Positions 1-7,905 of a stretch of DNA of 64,000 bases are shown here, one piece after another (position 1 is the first letter of the stretch; every line of letters begins with the position of its first letter). The notes below the pieces were generated by a model. It was not told the DNA's origin. It searched no databases and was given only the letters and a program-made list of their open reading frames with translations. This DNA is from an uncultured Anaerolineae bacterium (GTDB taxonomy: Bacteria; Chloroflexota; Anaerolineae; Anaerolineales; Villigracilaceae), in assembly GCA_903875215.1 (NCBI GenBank), contig CAIQVH010000032.1, forward strand, positions 1 to 64,000. The letters are read 5' to 3'. Both the position numbers and the translations under genes were made by a program.

Positions 1-550
1 CCTGCAGGGTGTCGTTGTTCCACTGGGTGGAGAAGGGCGCCTGGGCCCAGATCAGGATATCGCCGAAGCCGTCGCGGTCGAGGTCGAGTTCGACGCCGTA
101 GCTGGCTTTATCAAGCGGGCTGCTTTTCATCTGGATGAAGGCATAGTTCCAGTCGGCGCTTTGCGCCAGTTGGAAGGTGACGATGTCGAGGCCGGGCTGG
201 TAGGTCATGTCGGCCTGGGTGAATGGGCGCTCGAGGCGGTTGAGGTCGTAGCTGTCGCCGTAAGGGGCGTAATGACTTCCTCCGGTGCCGGAGGAATTGA
301 CATCGTAGAAGGTGACCTCGCCGCTGACCGCCATGGCTTCATCGGGGGTGAGCTGGTGGGCGATTGGCTGGGGTTCTGCCGGGGCTTCCGTGGGCGGCAC
401 GGCGGTGGGGGGCACGGCGGTCGGCGGCAGGGGAATTGCAGTCGGCGCGGCGGCCTGGGGCAGGTTGCAGCCGCTTAAAAACAGCAGGATCAGGATAAGG
501 CTGAAGGCAGCGAGTCCGAAGATGGTCGTTGGTTTGCGTTGGGGGGTCAT
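1..550 (-). CDS. Lipoprotein with Pro/Thr/Ala-rich linker, 3' end outside window
   Basis: This is a partial minus-strand gene that reads without a stop off the left edge (about 183 codons visible). The ATG at 550 has a good GGAGG ribosome site six bases upstream. The protein starts MTPQRKPTTIFG, followed by a hydrophobic stretch and a lipobox ending LSGC (Cys about residue 27), so it should be lipid-anchored at the outside of the membrane. A linker rich in Pro, Thr and Ala follows to about residue 55. The visible globular part contains VELDLDRDGFGDILIWA, an acidic Asp-rich stretch like calcium-binding or repeat-type surface proteins. Function is unknown. It resembles the other two linker lipoproteins here (16042 and 53269) in build only. 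Confidence 0.8.
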   Translation of the reverse strand, partial: MTPQRKPTTIFGLAAFSLILILLFLSGCNLPQAAAPTAIPLPPTAVPPTAVPPTEAPAEPQPIAHQLTPDEAMAVSGEVTFYDVNSSGTGGSHYAPYGDSYDLNRLERPFTQADMTYQPGLDIVTFQLAQSADWNYAFIQMKSSPLDKASYGVELDLDRDGFGDILIWAQAPFSTQWNNDTLQ

Positions 551-683
551 CCACTGCCTCCATTTATATTTTTGTGAAAGAAAGGCGGGAAAAGATTTTT
601 TTATTATCCATCCGAAAACAGCAAAATACAAGAGGCTTTTATAAGAGATTTTGGAAGATTTTTCCCCGGTTCCCCCTGATTGG

Positions 684-718
684 AAAAAAGTCCCGCGCTC
701 GAGGTTGAACGCGGGACT
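684..718 (-). terminator. Rho-independent terminator of the EamA gene
   Basis: AGTCCCGCG (689-697) pairs with CGCGGGACT (710-718). On the minus strand the stem is followed by a run of six T (684-689). It lies directly after the EamA stop codon. Confidence 0.8.
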
Positions 719-726
719 GACAAGGC

Positions 727-1653
727 TTAATCGGCGATGGGGGTGGTCACTTCTTCCTGTTGGATGACTTGCGCCTGCCGCGAGAAATTGATCAGGATCA
801 CCGACCCGATGATGATGGTGGCGGCGATCAGGATGCGCGCTGTGACGACTTCACTCGCCAGCCAGGCGCCGAGAAAGATGGCGACGACCGGGTTGACATA
901 GGCGTAGGTGGCGATTAAGGCGATCGGGGCGTTGCGCAGCAACCAGGCATACGAGACGAAGGCGATTAATGAGCCGAAAGTGATCAGGTACAGCAATCCG
1001 AGCCAGGAGCGGGTGGAAACCGCAAGCAGGTTGAAGCGGGCAAATTCGCCGTTCAAAGCACTCATCGCAAACAAGCCGACCGTTCCGGCGGTCATTTCCA
1101 TCCCTGTCCACAGGATGGTGGAGGCGGGCATATCGGCATTTTTGCTGTAAATGGAACCAAGAGCCCATAAAATGGTTGCCGAGATGATGGCCATGGTGCC
1201 GATTGGCTCGAGGTGCAGGGAACCTCCAAATTGGTTGGGTCCGACCAGCAGGAAGATGCCGCCGAAACCGACCACCAGCCCGGCCAGAGTCTGCCAGCCG
1301 GGTTTGATCCCGCCGCGCCGCAGCGCCTCGAACAGCGTCAGCCAGAGCGGCACCGAGCCGACGACCAGGGCGGCCACGCCGGAGGGCAGGGTCATTTCAG
1401 CGTACGAAACCAGCCCGTTCCCGCCCACCAGCAGCAGCAAACCGACGATGGCGGCGTCGCGCCATTGGCGCGCGGTCGGCCAGGGGTCGCCGGCCAGTTT
1501 TCTCCAGCTTAAGATGATGATTGATGAAATCAGGAAGCGGATGGCGGCGGAGAGAAAGGGCGGAATGGTCTCGATGGCGAAGCGGATTCCCAGGTAAGTG
1601 GAACCCCAGATCAGGTAGATGGCCAGCATTGCCAGCCAGATTTTGGTTTTCAT
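727..1653 (-). CDS. EamA/DMT-family transporter (drug/metabolite exporter)
   Basis: Predicted inner-membrane permease of the drug/metabolite transporter superfamily, usually exporting small metabolites or amino acids; the substrate cannot be told from sequence. The 308-aa protein has about ten hydrophobic segments in two EamA repeats. The first repeat opens with MKTKIWLAMLAIYLIWGSTY, a classic EamA start (the WGSTY motif), and the second begins near residue 150 (ATILWALGSIYSK). The reading frame extends upstream to 1833, but that extension is charged and non-homologous, while the ATG at 1653 has an AAAGGAC site. It lies 79 bases after the Ada-like gene on the same strand, so cotranscription is possible; a terminator follows. 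Confidence 0.88.
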   Translation of the reverse strand: MKTKIWLAMLAIYLIWGSTYLGIRFAIETIPPFLSAAIRFLISSIIILSWRKLAGDPWPTARQWRDAAIVGLLLLVGGNGLVSYAEMTLPSGVAALVVGSVPLWLTLFEALRRGGIKPGWQTLAGLVVGFGGIFLLVGPNQFGGSLHLEPIGTMAIISATILWALGSIYSKNADMPASTILWTGMEMTAGTVGLFAMSALNGEFARFNLLAVSTRSWLGLLYLITFGSLIAFVSYAWLLRNAPIALIATYAYVNPVVAIFLGAWLASEVVTARILIAATIIIGSVILINFSRQAQVIQQEEVTTPIAD

Positions 1654-1732
1654 GAATGTCCTTTGTTTCAGGGTGCAATGCACCAGGTGAATGGGGAATT
1701 TGCTTTCGAAAAAACCCCTGAGAAAGCTGGTT

Positions 1733-2578
1733 TCAGCCAGCAAACGGGTGTAACGCCTCCTCGAGTTGGGCCGCTTCCCAGCCGAGGATGGCTTTTTTGC
1801 GCAGCGCGCCGTAGCGATAATTGCCAAACTCACCGGCTTGACGGATAACCCGGTGGCATGGGATTAGATACGCCAGCGGGTTGTGCCCCACCGCGCTGCC
1901 CACGGCGCGCGCGGCAGCCGGCTGCCCAAGCGCCGCGGCCAGGCTGCTATACGTGGTGGCGCTCCCGGCCGGCAGCTTCAACAGCGCCTCCCACACTTTT
2001 AATTGGAAATTTGTTCCGCTTAGAAAAATGGGCAGCGGCCCGCAGGGCGTCTCCGGCTTGAAAACGGGCGCCAGCACTCGGGGATTTCCCTCTGGAGCCT
2101 GCCTCAGTTGGGCAAGCGGCCATTGGCCCTGTAAAATTTCCAGCGTCGCCTCCCGGCTCTTTTCCACAAAACCCAAAAAGCAGATGCCCCGCGCCGTACT
2201 GCCGACCAGCGCCTCGCCGAAAGGCGTTGGCTCGAACCCGTAGCTGATTTCCAACCCTGCACCTTTCGTCCGCACCTGGCCGGGGGTTACCGCCTCGGTC
2301 GTCACCAATAAATCATGCAGGCGGCCCGGCCCGGAAAGGCCAACACCATGGGCGGTTTCAAGCACGCTGGCGCGTTGCAGCATTGCCTTGGCGCCTTCTT
2401 TGGTGAGATATTGCAGGAAACGCTTGGGGCTGATGCCGGCCCAACGGGTGAACAGGCGCTGGAAGTGGAACTCGCTCAATCCGACTGCGCTGGCGATTTC
2501 GGCCAGTTCGGGCTGGCGCTGGAAGTTATTTTCAATGTAGCCAATGGCTTGCTCAATGCGGTGATAATCGGTCTCCAT
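1733..2578 (-). CDS. Ada-like AraC regulator / O6-methylguanine-DNA methyltransferase
   Basis: 281-aa two-domain protein. Residues 1 to about 95 are an AraC-type helix-turn-helix (NNFQRQPELAEIASAVGLS, then FHFQRLFTRWAGISPKRF). Residues about 110-281 form an Ogt/Ada methyltransferase with the suicide-cysteine motif LIPCHRVI (Cys about 241), which removes alkyl groups from O6-guanine in DNA. The N-terminal phosphotriester-sensing Cys domain of E. coli Ada is missing, so activation by Cys methylation in the usual way is not possible. The frame opens at 2602, but the ATG at 2578 has a GGAGG site and begins the HTH fold. It is divergent from efp. Dual repair and regulatory function is inferred from domains. 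Confidence 0.87.
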   Translation of the reverse strand: METDYHRIEQAIGYIENNFQRQPELAEIASAVGLSEFHFQRLFTRWAGISPKRFLQYLTKEGAKAMLQRASVLETAHGVGLSGPGRLHDLLVTTEAVTPGQVRTKGAGLEISYGFEPTPFGEALVGSTARGICFLGFVEKSREATLEILQGQWPLAQLRQAPEGNPRVLAPVFKPETPCGPLPIFLSGTNFQLKVWEALLKLPAGSATTYSSLAAALGQPAAARAVGSAVGHNPLAYLIPCHRVIRQAGEFGNYRYGALRKKAILGWEAAQLEEALHPFAG

Positions 2579-2674
2579 ACTGCCTCCGTGACATGACCCC
2601 ATCTTACCCCCGGTTATTCCGCGCCGCCACCCGATTCTTGCGCAATCTTTGCGCCTGGCGGCGTTTTTCCGGCC

Positions 2675-2704
2675 TTGTCATTCCTGCCCCTCCAATGCTA
2701 TAAT
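2675..2704 (+). promoter_or_regulatory. Sigma-70 type promoter of efp
   Basis: TTGTCA (2675-2680), 18-base spacer, TATAAT (2699-2704), with an extended -10 TGC just before it. The start codon at 2751 follows a GAGGAAAG ribosome site. Confidence 0.75.
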
Positions 2705-2750
2705 CCCGCCGCTCAATTTCACCCGTAAGGCATTCTGAAAGAGGAAAGAC

Positions 2751-3308
2751 ATGATAGATGTAAACGAATTACGCAAAGGGGTCACTTTTGAATATGACGG
2801 CCAGCTGCTCAAGGTGTTGGAATACAGTCACCACAAGCCCGGCCGTGGTAACGCGACCATTAAAATCAAGGCGCGCAACCTGCGCACAGGCTCCAACATT
2901 GAAAAAACCTTCCAGTCCGGTGACCGGGTTCCAGACGCCTCGCTCGACTATCACAACGCCCAGTACCTGTACACCGATGGCGACTTTTACTATTTTATGG
3001 ATAATGACACCTTCGAGCAGCCTGCCGTCAAGGCCGATATTCTTGGCGAGAGCGCCGGCTTTCTTTCGGAAAGCATGGAATGCAAGCTGACCTTCTATAA
3101 TGGCGAAGCTCTGGACGTGGAATTGCCCCTGACCGTTGACCTGAAAGTGGAATATGCCGAAGTCGCTGTGCGCGGAGATACCGCCACTGGCGTCACCAAA
3201 AAGGTGCGCGTCTCGACCGGCGTCGAAGTGCAGGTGCCGAACTTTGTCAAAGAAGGCGACACCATCCGCGTCGACACCCGCACCGGCGAATACGTGACCC
3301 GCGTCTAG
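2751..3308 (+). CDS. efp: Elongation factor P
   Basis: 185-aa EF-P, the translation factor that enters the ribosomal E site and rescues ribosomes stalled at polyproline. The three-domain family pattern is complete: KOW-like N-terminal domain (MIDVNELRKG), central OB fold (about 65-125) and C-terminal OB fold ending VPNFVKEGDTIRVDTRTGEY, the family signature. The tip loop reads HHKPGRGNA, so the residue that is Lys34 in E. coli is Arg32 here. In some beta/gamma-proteobacteria such an Arg is rhamnosylated by EarP, but no modification gene is nearby. It has its own promoter and a terminator and appears monocistronic. Confidence 0.97.
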   Translation: MIDVNELRKGVTFEYDGQLLKVLEYSHHKPGRGNATIKIKARNLRTGSNIEKTFQSGDRVPDASLDYHNAQYLYTDGDFYYFMDNDTFEQPAVKADILGESAGFLSESMECKLTFYNGEALDVELPLTVDLKVEYAEVAVRGDTATGVTKKVRVSTGVEVQVPNFVKEGDTIRVDTRTGEYVTRV

Positions 3309-3333
3309 GCGCGTCTCTTGCTGCCACAAACCG

Positions 3334-3366
3334 AACCGGTGGCCGCCTGGCCGCCGGTTTGTTGTT
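3334..3366 (+). terminator. Rho-independent terminator after efp
   Basis: An 11-bp stem with one G-T pair, AACCGGTGGCC (3334-3344) with GGCCGCCGGTT (3349-3359), loop GCCT, followed by the T-rich TGTTGTT. The -35 of the next gene overlaps its tail. Confidence 0.75.
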
Positions 3367-3387
3367 AATGCCCGATCATGTTAAAAT
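3359..3387 (+). promoter_or_regulatory. Promoter of the Cys-rich/HAD-DinB pair
   Basis: TTGTTG (3359-3364), 17 bases, TAAAAT (3382-3387) with an extended -10 TGT. The start codon at 3430 has no clear Shine-Dalgarno site. Confidence 0.6.
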
Positions 3388-3429
3388 CAGGCACTGTTCC
3401 CATCCTTCTGCCAGAAAAGTCACCTGCCC

Positions 3430-3759
3430 ATGCGCACACCTACCGGTCAAGAATGTCAATATTTTTTTGGCGACTACTATCGCGGACGCAATGTCGAAGT
3501 ATGCCGTCTCTTAAAAGCCTCCGGCCAGGATTGGTCGCCGGATCTTTGCAAGAGCTGCCCGGTGCCGGGCATTCAACGCGCCAATTCCTGCCAGAATTTA
3601 CAACTGCGCGCCACGGTTGGCCGGCCACTGGACGCCATGTTCATGCGCCGCGTGCAAATTTCCGCTTTTTGCACCAAAACTGCGCGGACAGTTAAAGAAC
3701 CGCAGGTTGGCTGCGGCGAATGTCACCCTTTACCCCCCATCTTTAGCGTGCCAAAATGA
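3430..3759 (+). CDS. Small cysteine-rich protein, possible metal/Fe-S binder
   Basis: 109 aa, not recognised as a characterised family. Eight cysteines stand at about residues 9, 25, 40, 43, 54, 81, 95 and 98, including two CxxC pairs (CKSC and CGEC), a spacing that suits zinc or an iron-sulfur cluster. There is no signal peptide or membrane segment, so it should be cytoplasmic. Its stop overlaps the ATG of the HAD-DinB gene (ATGA at 3756-3759), so the two are translationally coupled and probably act together. The start lacks a visible ribosome site but is the first ATG in frame after a good promoter. Function unknown. Confidence 0.75.
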   Translation: MRTPTGQECQYFFGDYYRGRNVEVCRLLKASGQDWSPDLCKSCPVPGIQRANSCQNLQLRATVGRPLDAMFMRRVQISAFCTKTARTVKEPQVGCGECHPLPPIFSVPK

Positions 3760-4949
3760 CCTTTTCCCTGCTCTTTGATCTGGATGACACCCTGCTCGAT
3801 TCCAACATCGATTCGCTCATTCCGGCCTATTTCCAAAAACTGGCTGGCTACCTGGCGGAAAAAATCCCGCCCGAAAAAATGCTCCCGGAGTTGATGCGCG
3901 CCACCCGCACCATGTATACCAGCACCCGCCTCGACGCCACGCTCGAGCAAGTTTTCAGCGACCAGTTTTATCTGCCCCTGGGCACCACCCGCGCCGACCT
4001 GGCCGGTCAAATTGATCGGTTCTACGACGAAGTCTTTCCGACCCTCCAGCCGCTCACGCAACCGCGCCCCGCAGCAATCGCCCTGGTGGAATGGGCCCTG
4101 GCACAGGGCTGGCAGGTCAATGTAGCCACCGACCCGCTCTTTCCGCGCAAAGCCATACTTCACCGCCTGCGCTGGGCCGGTCTACCGCCCGAAAATGTGC
4201 CTTTTGGCCTGATCTCCGACTTCCAGACTTTTCATTTTGCCAAAGCCTCGGTGGCCTATTACCCGGAGTTCCTGGCCCACATGGATTGGGATGGGAACTC
4301 CCCGCTCCTGATGGTGGGTGACAGCCTCGAGCGGGATGTCATCCCCGCGCGCCGGGCTGGATTGCCCATCTTCTGGCTGAATCCGGATGGCCAGAGTGCT
4401 CCCGAAGCAGAGGGCGTGCCGCGCGGAACCCTTGCTGATTTGCGCGCATTCCTCGAATCAACCGAACTTTCCCTCCTCCAGCCAGATTTCTCCACCCCCG
4501 CGGCGCTGCTGGCGGCCTTGCAAGCCACCCCGGCAGTATTGCATACCCTGCTCCTCAACAGCCTGCCTGCTGATTGGTCCGCCCGCCCGGCGCAGGGCGA
4601 ATGGGCCATGACTGAAATTCTTTGCCATCTGCGCGATGTCGAAGTTGAAGTCAACCAGCCGCGCGTGGAGGCAATCCTGGCTGGCCCAAATCCCATCGTG
4701 ACTGGGCAGGATACCGACCCGTGGGCTGATGAACGGAAATACCACCAACAGGATGCCGCCGTGGCCTGGCAGGCCTTCCTTACAGCGCGCAGCCAGGTCA
4801 TCGAGCGGTTGCGAGCCCTTTCCGCAGCAGAGTGGGAGAGCCCGGCGCGGCATACCATCCTCGGCCCAACGCGCCTGCGTGAGTTGGTTGGCTTCATCGT
4901 CGAACATGACCGCACCCACCTGCGCCAGGCGCGTGCCGCGCTGACCTGA
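3756..4949 (+). CDS. HAD-family hydrolase fused to DinB-like domain
   Basis: 397-aa fusion. Residues 1 to about 230 are a HAD hydrolase with motif I FDLDDTLLD (nucleophile Asp8, acid/base Asp10) and motif IV VGDSLERDV. Such enzymes are usually phosphatases of small metabolites. After a short link, about 250-397 is a DinB/YfiT-like four-helix bundle with putative metal ligands CHLRDVE (His) and EHDRTHLRQ (HxxxH), a fold used by thiol-dependent S-transferases and hydrolases. I do not know this combination as a named family. It is coupled to the upstream Cys-rich protein. A terminator shared with convergent clpP follows. Substrate unknown. Confidence 0.85.
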   Translation: MTFSLLFDLDDTLLDSNIDSLIPAYFQKLAGYLAEKIPPEKMLPELMRATRTMYTSTRLDATLEQVFSDQFYLPLGTTRADLAGQIDRFYDEVFPTLQPLTQPRPAAIALVEWALAQGWQVNVATDPLFPRKAILHRLRWAGLPPENVPFGLISDFQTFHFAKASVAYYPEFLAHMDWDGNSPLLMVGDSLERDVIPARRAGLPIFWLNPDGQSAPEAEGVPRGTLADLRAFLESTELSLLQPDFSTPAALLAALQATPAVLHTLLLNSLPADWSARPAQGEWAMTEILCHLRDVEVEVNQPRVEAILAGPNPIVTGQDTDPWADERKYHQQDAAVAWQAFLTARSQVIERLRALSAAEWESPARHTILGPTRLRELVGFIVEHDRTHLRQARAALT

Positions 4950-4958
4950 GAAATAGCA

Positions 4959-4994
4959 AACGGCGACCGTCCGAAAGTGGCGGTCGCCGTTTTG
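4959..4994. terminator. Shared terminator between HAD-DinB (+) and clpP (-)
   Basis: AACGGCGACCG (4959-4969) pairs with CGGTCGCCGTT (4981-4991), followed by TTT on the plus strand; the minus side has a short T run. The two genes converge here. Confidence 0.75.
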
Positions 4995-5011
4995 ATTCCT
5001 GCGTTGGGGGG

Positions 5012-5617
5012 TTATTTCTTTTCGGGGGTGGCCAGCACCTGGTCAACCAGGCCGTATTCCACCGCCTGCGTGGCGTTCATATACAGGTCGCGGTCGGAAT
5101 CATGCTTGATTTTCTCGATCGTCTGCCCGGTGTGCTTGGACATGATCCCCAGCAGCAAATCTTTCAGGTGCAGAATCTGCTTGGCTGCGATTTCAATGTC
5201 TGTGGCCTGGCCCTGGGCGCCGCCCAGCGGCTGGTGCATGTGGATGGTGGCATTCGGCAGGGCGTAGCGGCGGCCCTTGGTGCCGGCCGTCAGTAGTACG
5301 GTGCCAAAAGAGGCGGTGACACCGACGGCCACGGTGCTGATCGGGTTGGAAATCATCTGCATCGTGTCGTAGATGGCCAGGCCGGCGTAGATGACTCCGC
5401 CGGGTGAGTTGATGTACATCTGGATCTCTTTTTCGGGGTCTTCATGATTCAGGTGCAAAAGCTGCGCAACAACGACGTTGGCGACCTGATCATCAATGCC
5501 GGTGCCGAGAAAGATGATGCGATCTTTCAGCAGACGCGTGAAAACGTCGTATGAACGCTCACCATAGTTGGATGATTCAATCACATAAGGGGTGACGCTT
5601 TTGAAGTTGGGGATCAT
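5012..5617 (-). CDS. clpP: ATP-dependent Clp protease proteolytic subunit
   Basis: 201-aa serine protease that forms the double-ring chamber of the ClpXP/ClpAP machine in the cytoplasm. The catalytic triad fits: Ser103 in VTASFGT, His128 in MHQPLGG, Asp177 in SDRDLYM, all shifted by +6 from the mature E. coli numbering. The residues around the active serine (TASFGT) differ from the usual AASMGA. The handle and hydrophobic axial regions are present. Start at 5617 has an AGGAGG site. It lies downstream of tig on the same strand, the common tig-clpP order, but clpX does not follow: a terminator and a convergent gene do. Confidence 0.96.
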   Translation of the reverse strand: MIPNFKSVTPYVIESSNYGERSYDVFTRLLKDRIIFLGTGIDDQVANVVVAQLLHLNHEDPEKEIQMYINSPGGVIYAGLAIYDTMQMISNPISTVAVGVTASFGTVLLTAGTKGRRYALPNATIHMHQPLGGAQGQATDIEIAAKQILHLKDLLLGIMSKHTGQTIEKIKHDSDRDLYMNATQAVEYGLVDQVLATPEKK

Positions 5618-5714
5618 TGGGTTCCTCCTGCGTTAATTAGAGTAATCATACTCGCTTTTTATTGGAATCACGTTAAAAGGCTGTCATAGAATTGTTGGGA
5701 AACCCGCCATAACA

Positions 5715-5745
5715 GTTGTGCCAGCAGACGGACTGCTGGCACAAC
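5715..5745. repeat. Perfect 13-bp inverted repeat between tig and clpP
   Basis: GTTGTGCCAGCAG (5715-5727), loop ACGGA, CTGCTGGCACAAC (5733-5745). There is no T run on the minus strand, so it may slow or process the tig-clpP transcript rather than end it. Confidence 0.6.
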
Positions 5746-5767
5746 GAGGAGCGTGGGCGTTGGGGAT

Positions 5768-7186
5768 TTATTCGGCTTTTTTGCGCGACTTTTTAGCGGG
5801 TTTGGCGGCAGGCGCTTCCGCTTCCTGGGCCGCGGCGGGTGTTTCTCCATCCGCGCTGGTGGCGATTGATTTGATGCGTGCCAGCACGCGGCGGGTCAGC
5901 AGGCGGTTGGCTGAATCCATGGCTACGGCATCGACAATCTCGCGCGAGACCTTGGTGCCGCCCTTCGTGCGGCGGGCAAATTCCTCATCGGAGGTCGCGA
6001 GCTGTGCCCAGGTGTTGCCGAATTCTTCTTCCAGTGACTGCTGGTCGATTTCGATTTTCTCGACCCGGGCGATTTCATCCATGATCAGTCCGCGCTCCAG
6101 ACGTTTTTGGGCAGTGGGGCGGGCCTGTTCTGTGATGAATTGCTCGCGGGTGGTATTGATCATGCCGAAGTATTTTTCCAGAGTTTCCAGGCCTTGTGCT
6201 TTCAGACGGTTTTCCATATCTTCGAGCACATGTTCGACTTCATGTTCGAGCACCTGGGGGGGGTACTTAATGGTTGCGCCGGCCTTGATTTGTTCCATGA
6301 CCGTTTCGTAGTATTGGTCATCGAATTTGTCCTGGGCGGTGGCATTGACGTTGGTGCGCATCTTTTCGCGCAACTCGGCCACCGTTTGGCCCAGACCGGT
6401 TTTCTGGGCGAAGGCATCATCCAGCTCGGGGGTGTTGACGCTGCGGATGGTTTTGATGGTCACCGCGATTTCGACCGTCTGGCCTTTCAGGCTCTCGTCT
6501 TCGTGGTCGCTGGCAAAGGTGTGAGTAAACTGGATCACAGCGCCTGGCGCGGCATCCAGCAGGCGAGAGGAGAACCCTGCGAAGGGCCACTCACCTGGCC
6601 GGCCTTCCTTGCGGACAACCACGGCGAAGCTGCTGCGCTCAAGCAGGGGGGCGGCTCCTTCTTCTTCGCCTGCTTTGGAGCCGGTCAGTGAGATCATGAC
6701 ATAGTCTCCAAGTTGTACGGGCCGTTCCACGCTTTCGGTGGTGGCATACATGCGCCGCAGGTTTTCGATCTCTTCATCGACTTCGGCGTCAGCAGGTTCG
6801 CTCCATTCGTACGGCAAGCGTACGGTCTGGTAATTGCCCAGGTCTACGGTCGGCTGGAGCGGGATGGTAAAGATAAATTTGGGAGGTTCGAGGCTTTCAA
6901 TATTTTCCAACGCCCCGGCGGCAGCGGGTTGAATGGCAGCTTCTTTAATCGCTTCGGGGTAGATTTCATCGACAAGCAGTTCCACCGCTTCTTCGGTGAT
7001 AACGCCGTCGCCGTATAGCCGGCGCACGACATCGAAGGGGGCTTTGCCGGGCCGGAAGCCGGGGATTTTGACTTTTTCGGCAATGCGGCGGGCAGCTTTG
7101 CGGCGGGCACCTTCCAGTTTTTCCTGTTCCAGTTCGACAACCAGGGTCATCTGGTGGTCGTCGCGGGGGTGGGTTTCAATCTTCAA
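5768..7186 (-). CDS. tig: Trigger factor (ribosome-associated chaperone, PPIase)
   Basis: 472-aa trigger factor that binds near the ribosome exit tunnel and shields nascent chains. The N-terminal ribosome-binding domain carries the GFRPGKAP signature (about 43-50). An FKBP-type PPIase domain follows at about 155-245 (LGDYVMISLTGSK), then the long helical C-terminal arms. It ends in a Lys-rich, Ala/Pro-rich tail (KPAKKSRKKAE), longer than in E. coli (432 aa). The start is TTG at 7186, reading MKIETHPRDD, with an AAAGGAT site upstream. It lies just downstream of tRNA-Leu and upstream of clpP, all on the minus strand. Confidence 0.95.
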   Translation of the reverse strand: MKIETHPRDDHQMTLVVELEQEKLEGARRKAARRIAEKVKIPGFRPGKAPFDVVRRLYGDGVITEEAVELLVDEIYPEAIKEAAIQPAAAGALENIESLEPPKFIFTIPLQPTVDLGNYQTVRLPYEWSEPADAEVDEEIENLRRMYATTESVERPVQLGDYVMISLTGSKAGEEEGAAPLLERSSFAVVVRKEGRPGEWPFAGFSSRLLDAAPGAVIQFTHTFASDHEDESLKGQTVEIAVTIKTIRSVNTPELDDAFAQKTGLGQTVAELREKMRTNVNATAQDKFDDQYYETVMEQIKAGATIKYPPQVLEHEVEHVLEDMENRLKAQGLETLEKYFGMINTTREQFITEQARPTAQKRLERGLIMDEIARVEKIEIDQQSLEEEFGNTWAQLATSDEEFARRTKGGTKVSREIVDAVAMDSANRLLTRRVLARIKSIATSADGETPAAAQEAEAPAAKPAKKSRKKAE

Positions 7187-7220
7187 GGCTAAAATCCTTT
7201 CTATTATTTGCGTGACGCTG

Positions 7221-7302
7221 TGGGGACAGAGGGACTTGAACCCTCACGCCTCGCGGCACATGATCCTAAGTCATGCCTGTCTGCCAGTTCCAGCATGTCC
7301 CC
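7221..7302 (-). tRNA. tRNA-Leu (anticodon TAG)
   Basis: The reverse strand folds as a class II tRNA. Acceptor GGGGACA (7302-7296) pairs with TGTCCCC (7228-7222) and A is the discriminator. The anticodon arm CATGA-CTTAGGA-TCATG gives anticodon TAG (7268-7266). A long variable arm (TGCCGCGAGGCG) identifies leucine, and the T arm contains GGTTCAAGTCC. CCA is not encoded. It decodes CUN leucine codons and sits just upstream of tig. Confidence 0.95.
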
Positions 7303-7430
7303 AGACAGGACGTTTTCAGCGGCGGAATTATACCGCAAAGTGTGCGGTACTTTACGCCTTGTTGGGGTTTTGGTAAATCAGTAAAGGGCAGGCCTGCCCG
7401 GTCGTGGAGAAATAAATCTCTGAAATACGA

Positions 7431-7436
7431 TATAAT
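7431..7436 (+). promoter_or_regulatory. -10 box of the 7446 gene
   Basis: A perfect TATAAT ends nine bases before the ATG at 7446, so the transcript would start at or within a few bases of the start codon. No -35 and no Shine-Dalgarno site are visible. Confidence 0.5.
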
Positions 7437-7445
7437 CGGCGCGCG

Positions 7446-7856
7446 ATGACGATCATAAATCCCGAATCCGCCGGGAAAGAGCGGACTCAACTCACGAAAG
7501 GCATCATCCTGGCAATCCGCGAATTGGCCAAACAGCAGGAACCGGGCCAGGAATTTCGCGATCTCGCGGCTTTTATTGTCCTGGCGCTGACGCAGATATC
7601 GGCGGGCATTGACGATTCAGTGGCGGCCTGGGAAAAGCGCGGTTACTGGGTCAAAGCTGACCGTTTCCGCATGGACTGGTTGTGGGCCGGTCAGTATGCC
7701 GAGAAGATGAAGATCGCATTGCTGGCAGATGATTGGGCCGGGGTGGCAGTTACTATGACGCAAATCGCCCAGAAATTGTCCAAGGTGGAAGTGGCACCCG
7801 GTCATCGGTTGGGCCGGCCCTGGGTTGGGGCTTATAAAAAACTGCAGCAGGGTTGA
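7446..7856 (+). CDS. Conserved hypothetical protein, 136 aa
   Basis: Soluble, helix-rich protein that I do not recognise. The middle (EFRDLAAFIVLALTQISAGI) looks like an amphipathic helix, and the next segment (AAWEKRGYWVKADRFRMDWLW) is rich in Trp, Arg and Lys, which suggests a binding surface for nucleic acid or a partner protein. No signal peptide, membrane segment, cysteine pair or known motif is visible. The -10 box directly before the ATG and lack of a ribosome site suggest a leaderless mRNA. It stands alone between tRNA-Leu (divergent) and hppA. Confidence 0.7.
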   Translation: MTIINPESAGKERTQLTKGIILAIRELAKQQEPGQEFRDLAAFIVLALTQISAGIDDSVAAWEKRGYWVKADRFRMDWLWAGQYAEKMKIALLADDWAGVAVTMTQIAQKLSKVEVAPGHRLGRPWVGAYKKLQQG

Positions 7857-7870
7857 GCAAAGCCCCCTGT

Positions 7871-7899
7871 TTGACGTTCCCCCGCTTGTTGGGTATACT
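7871..7899 (+). promoter_or_regulatory. Sigma-70 promoter of hppA
   Basis: TTGACG (7871-7876), 17 bases, TATACT (7894-7899). The predicted start near 7906 gives a leader of about 155 nt before hppA. Confidence 0.8.
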
Positions 7900-7905
7900 C
7901 AGGCA

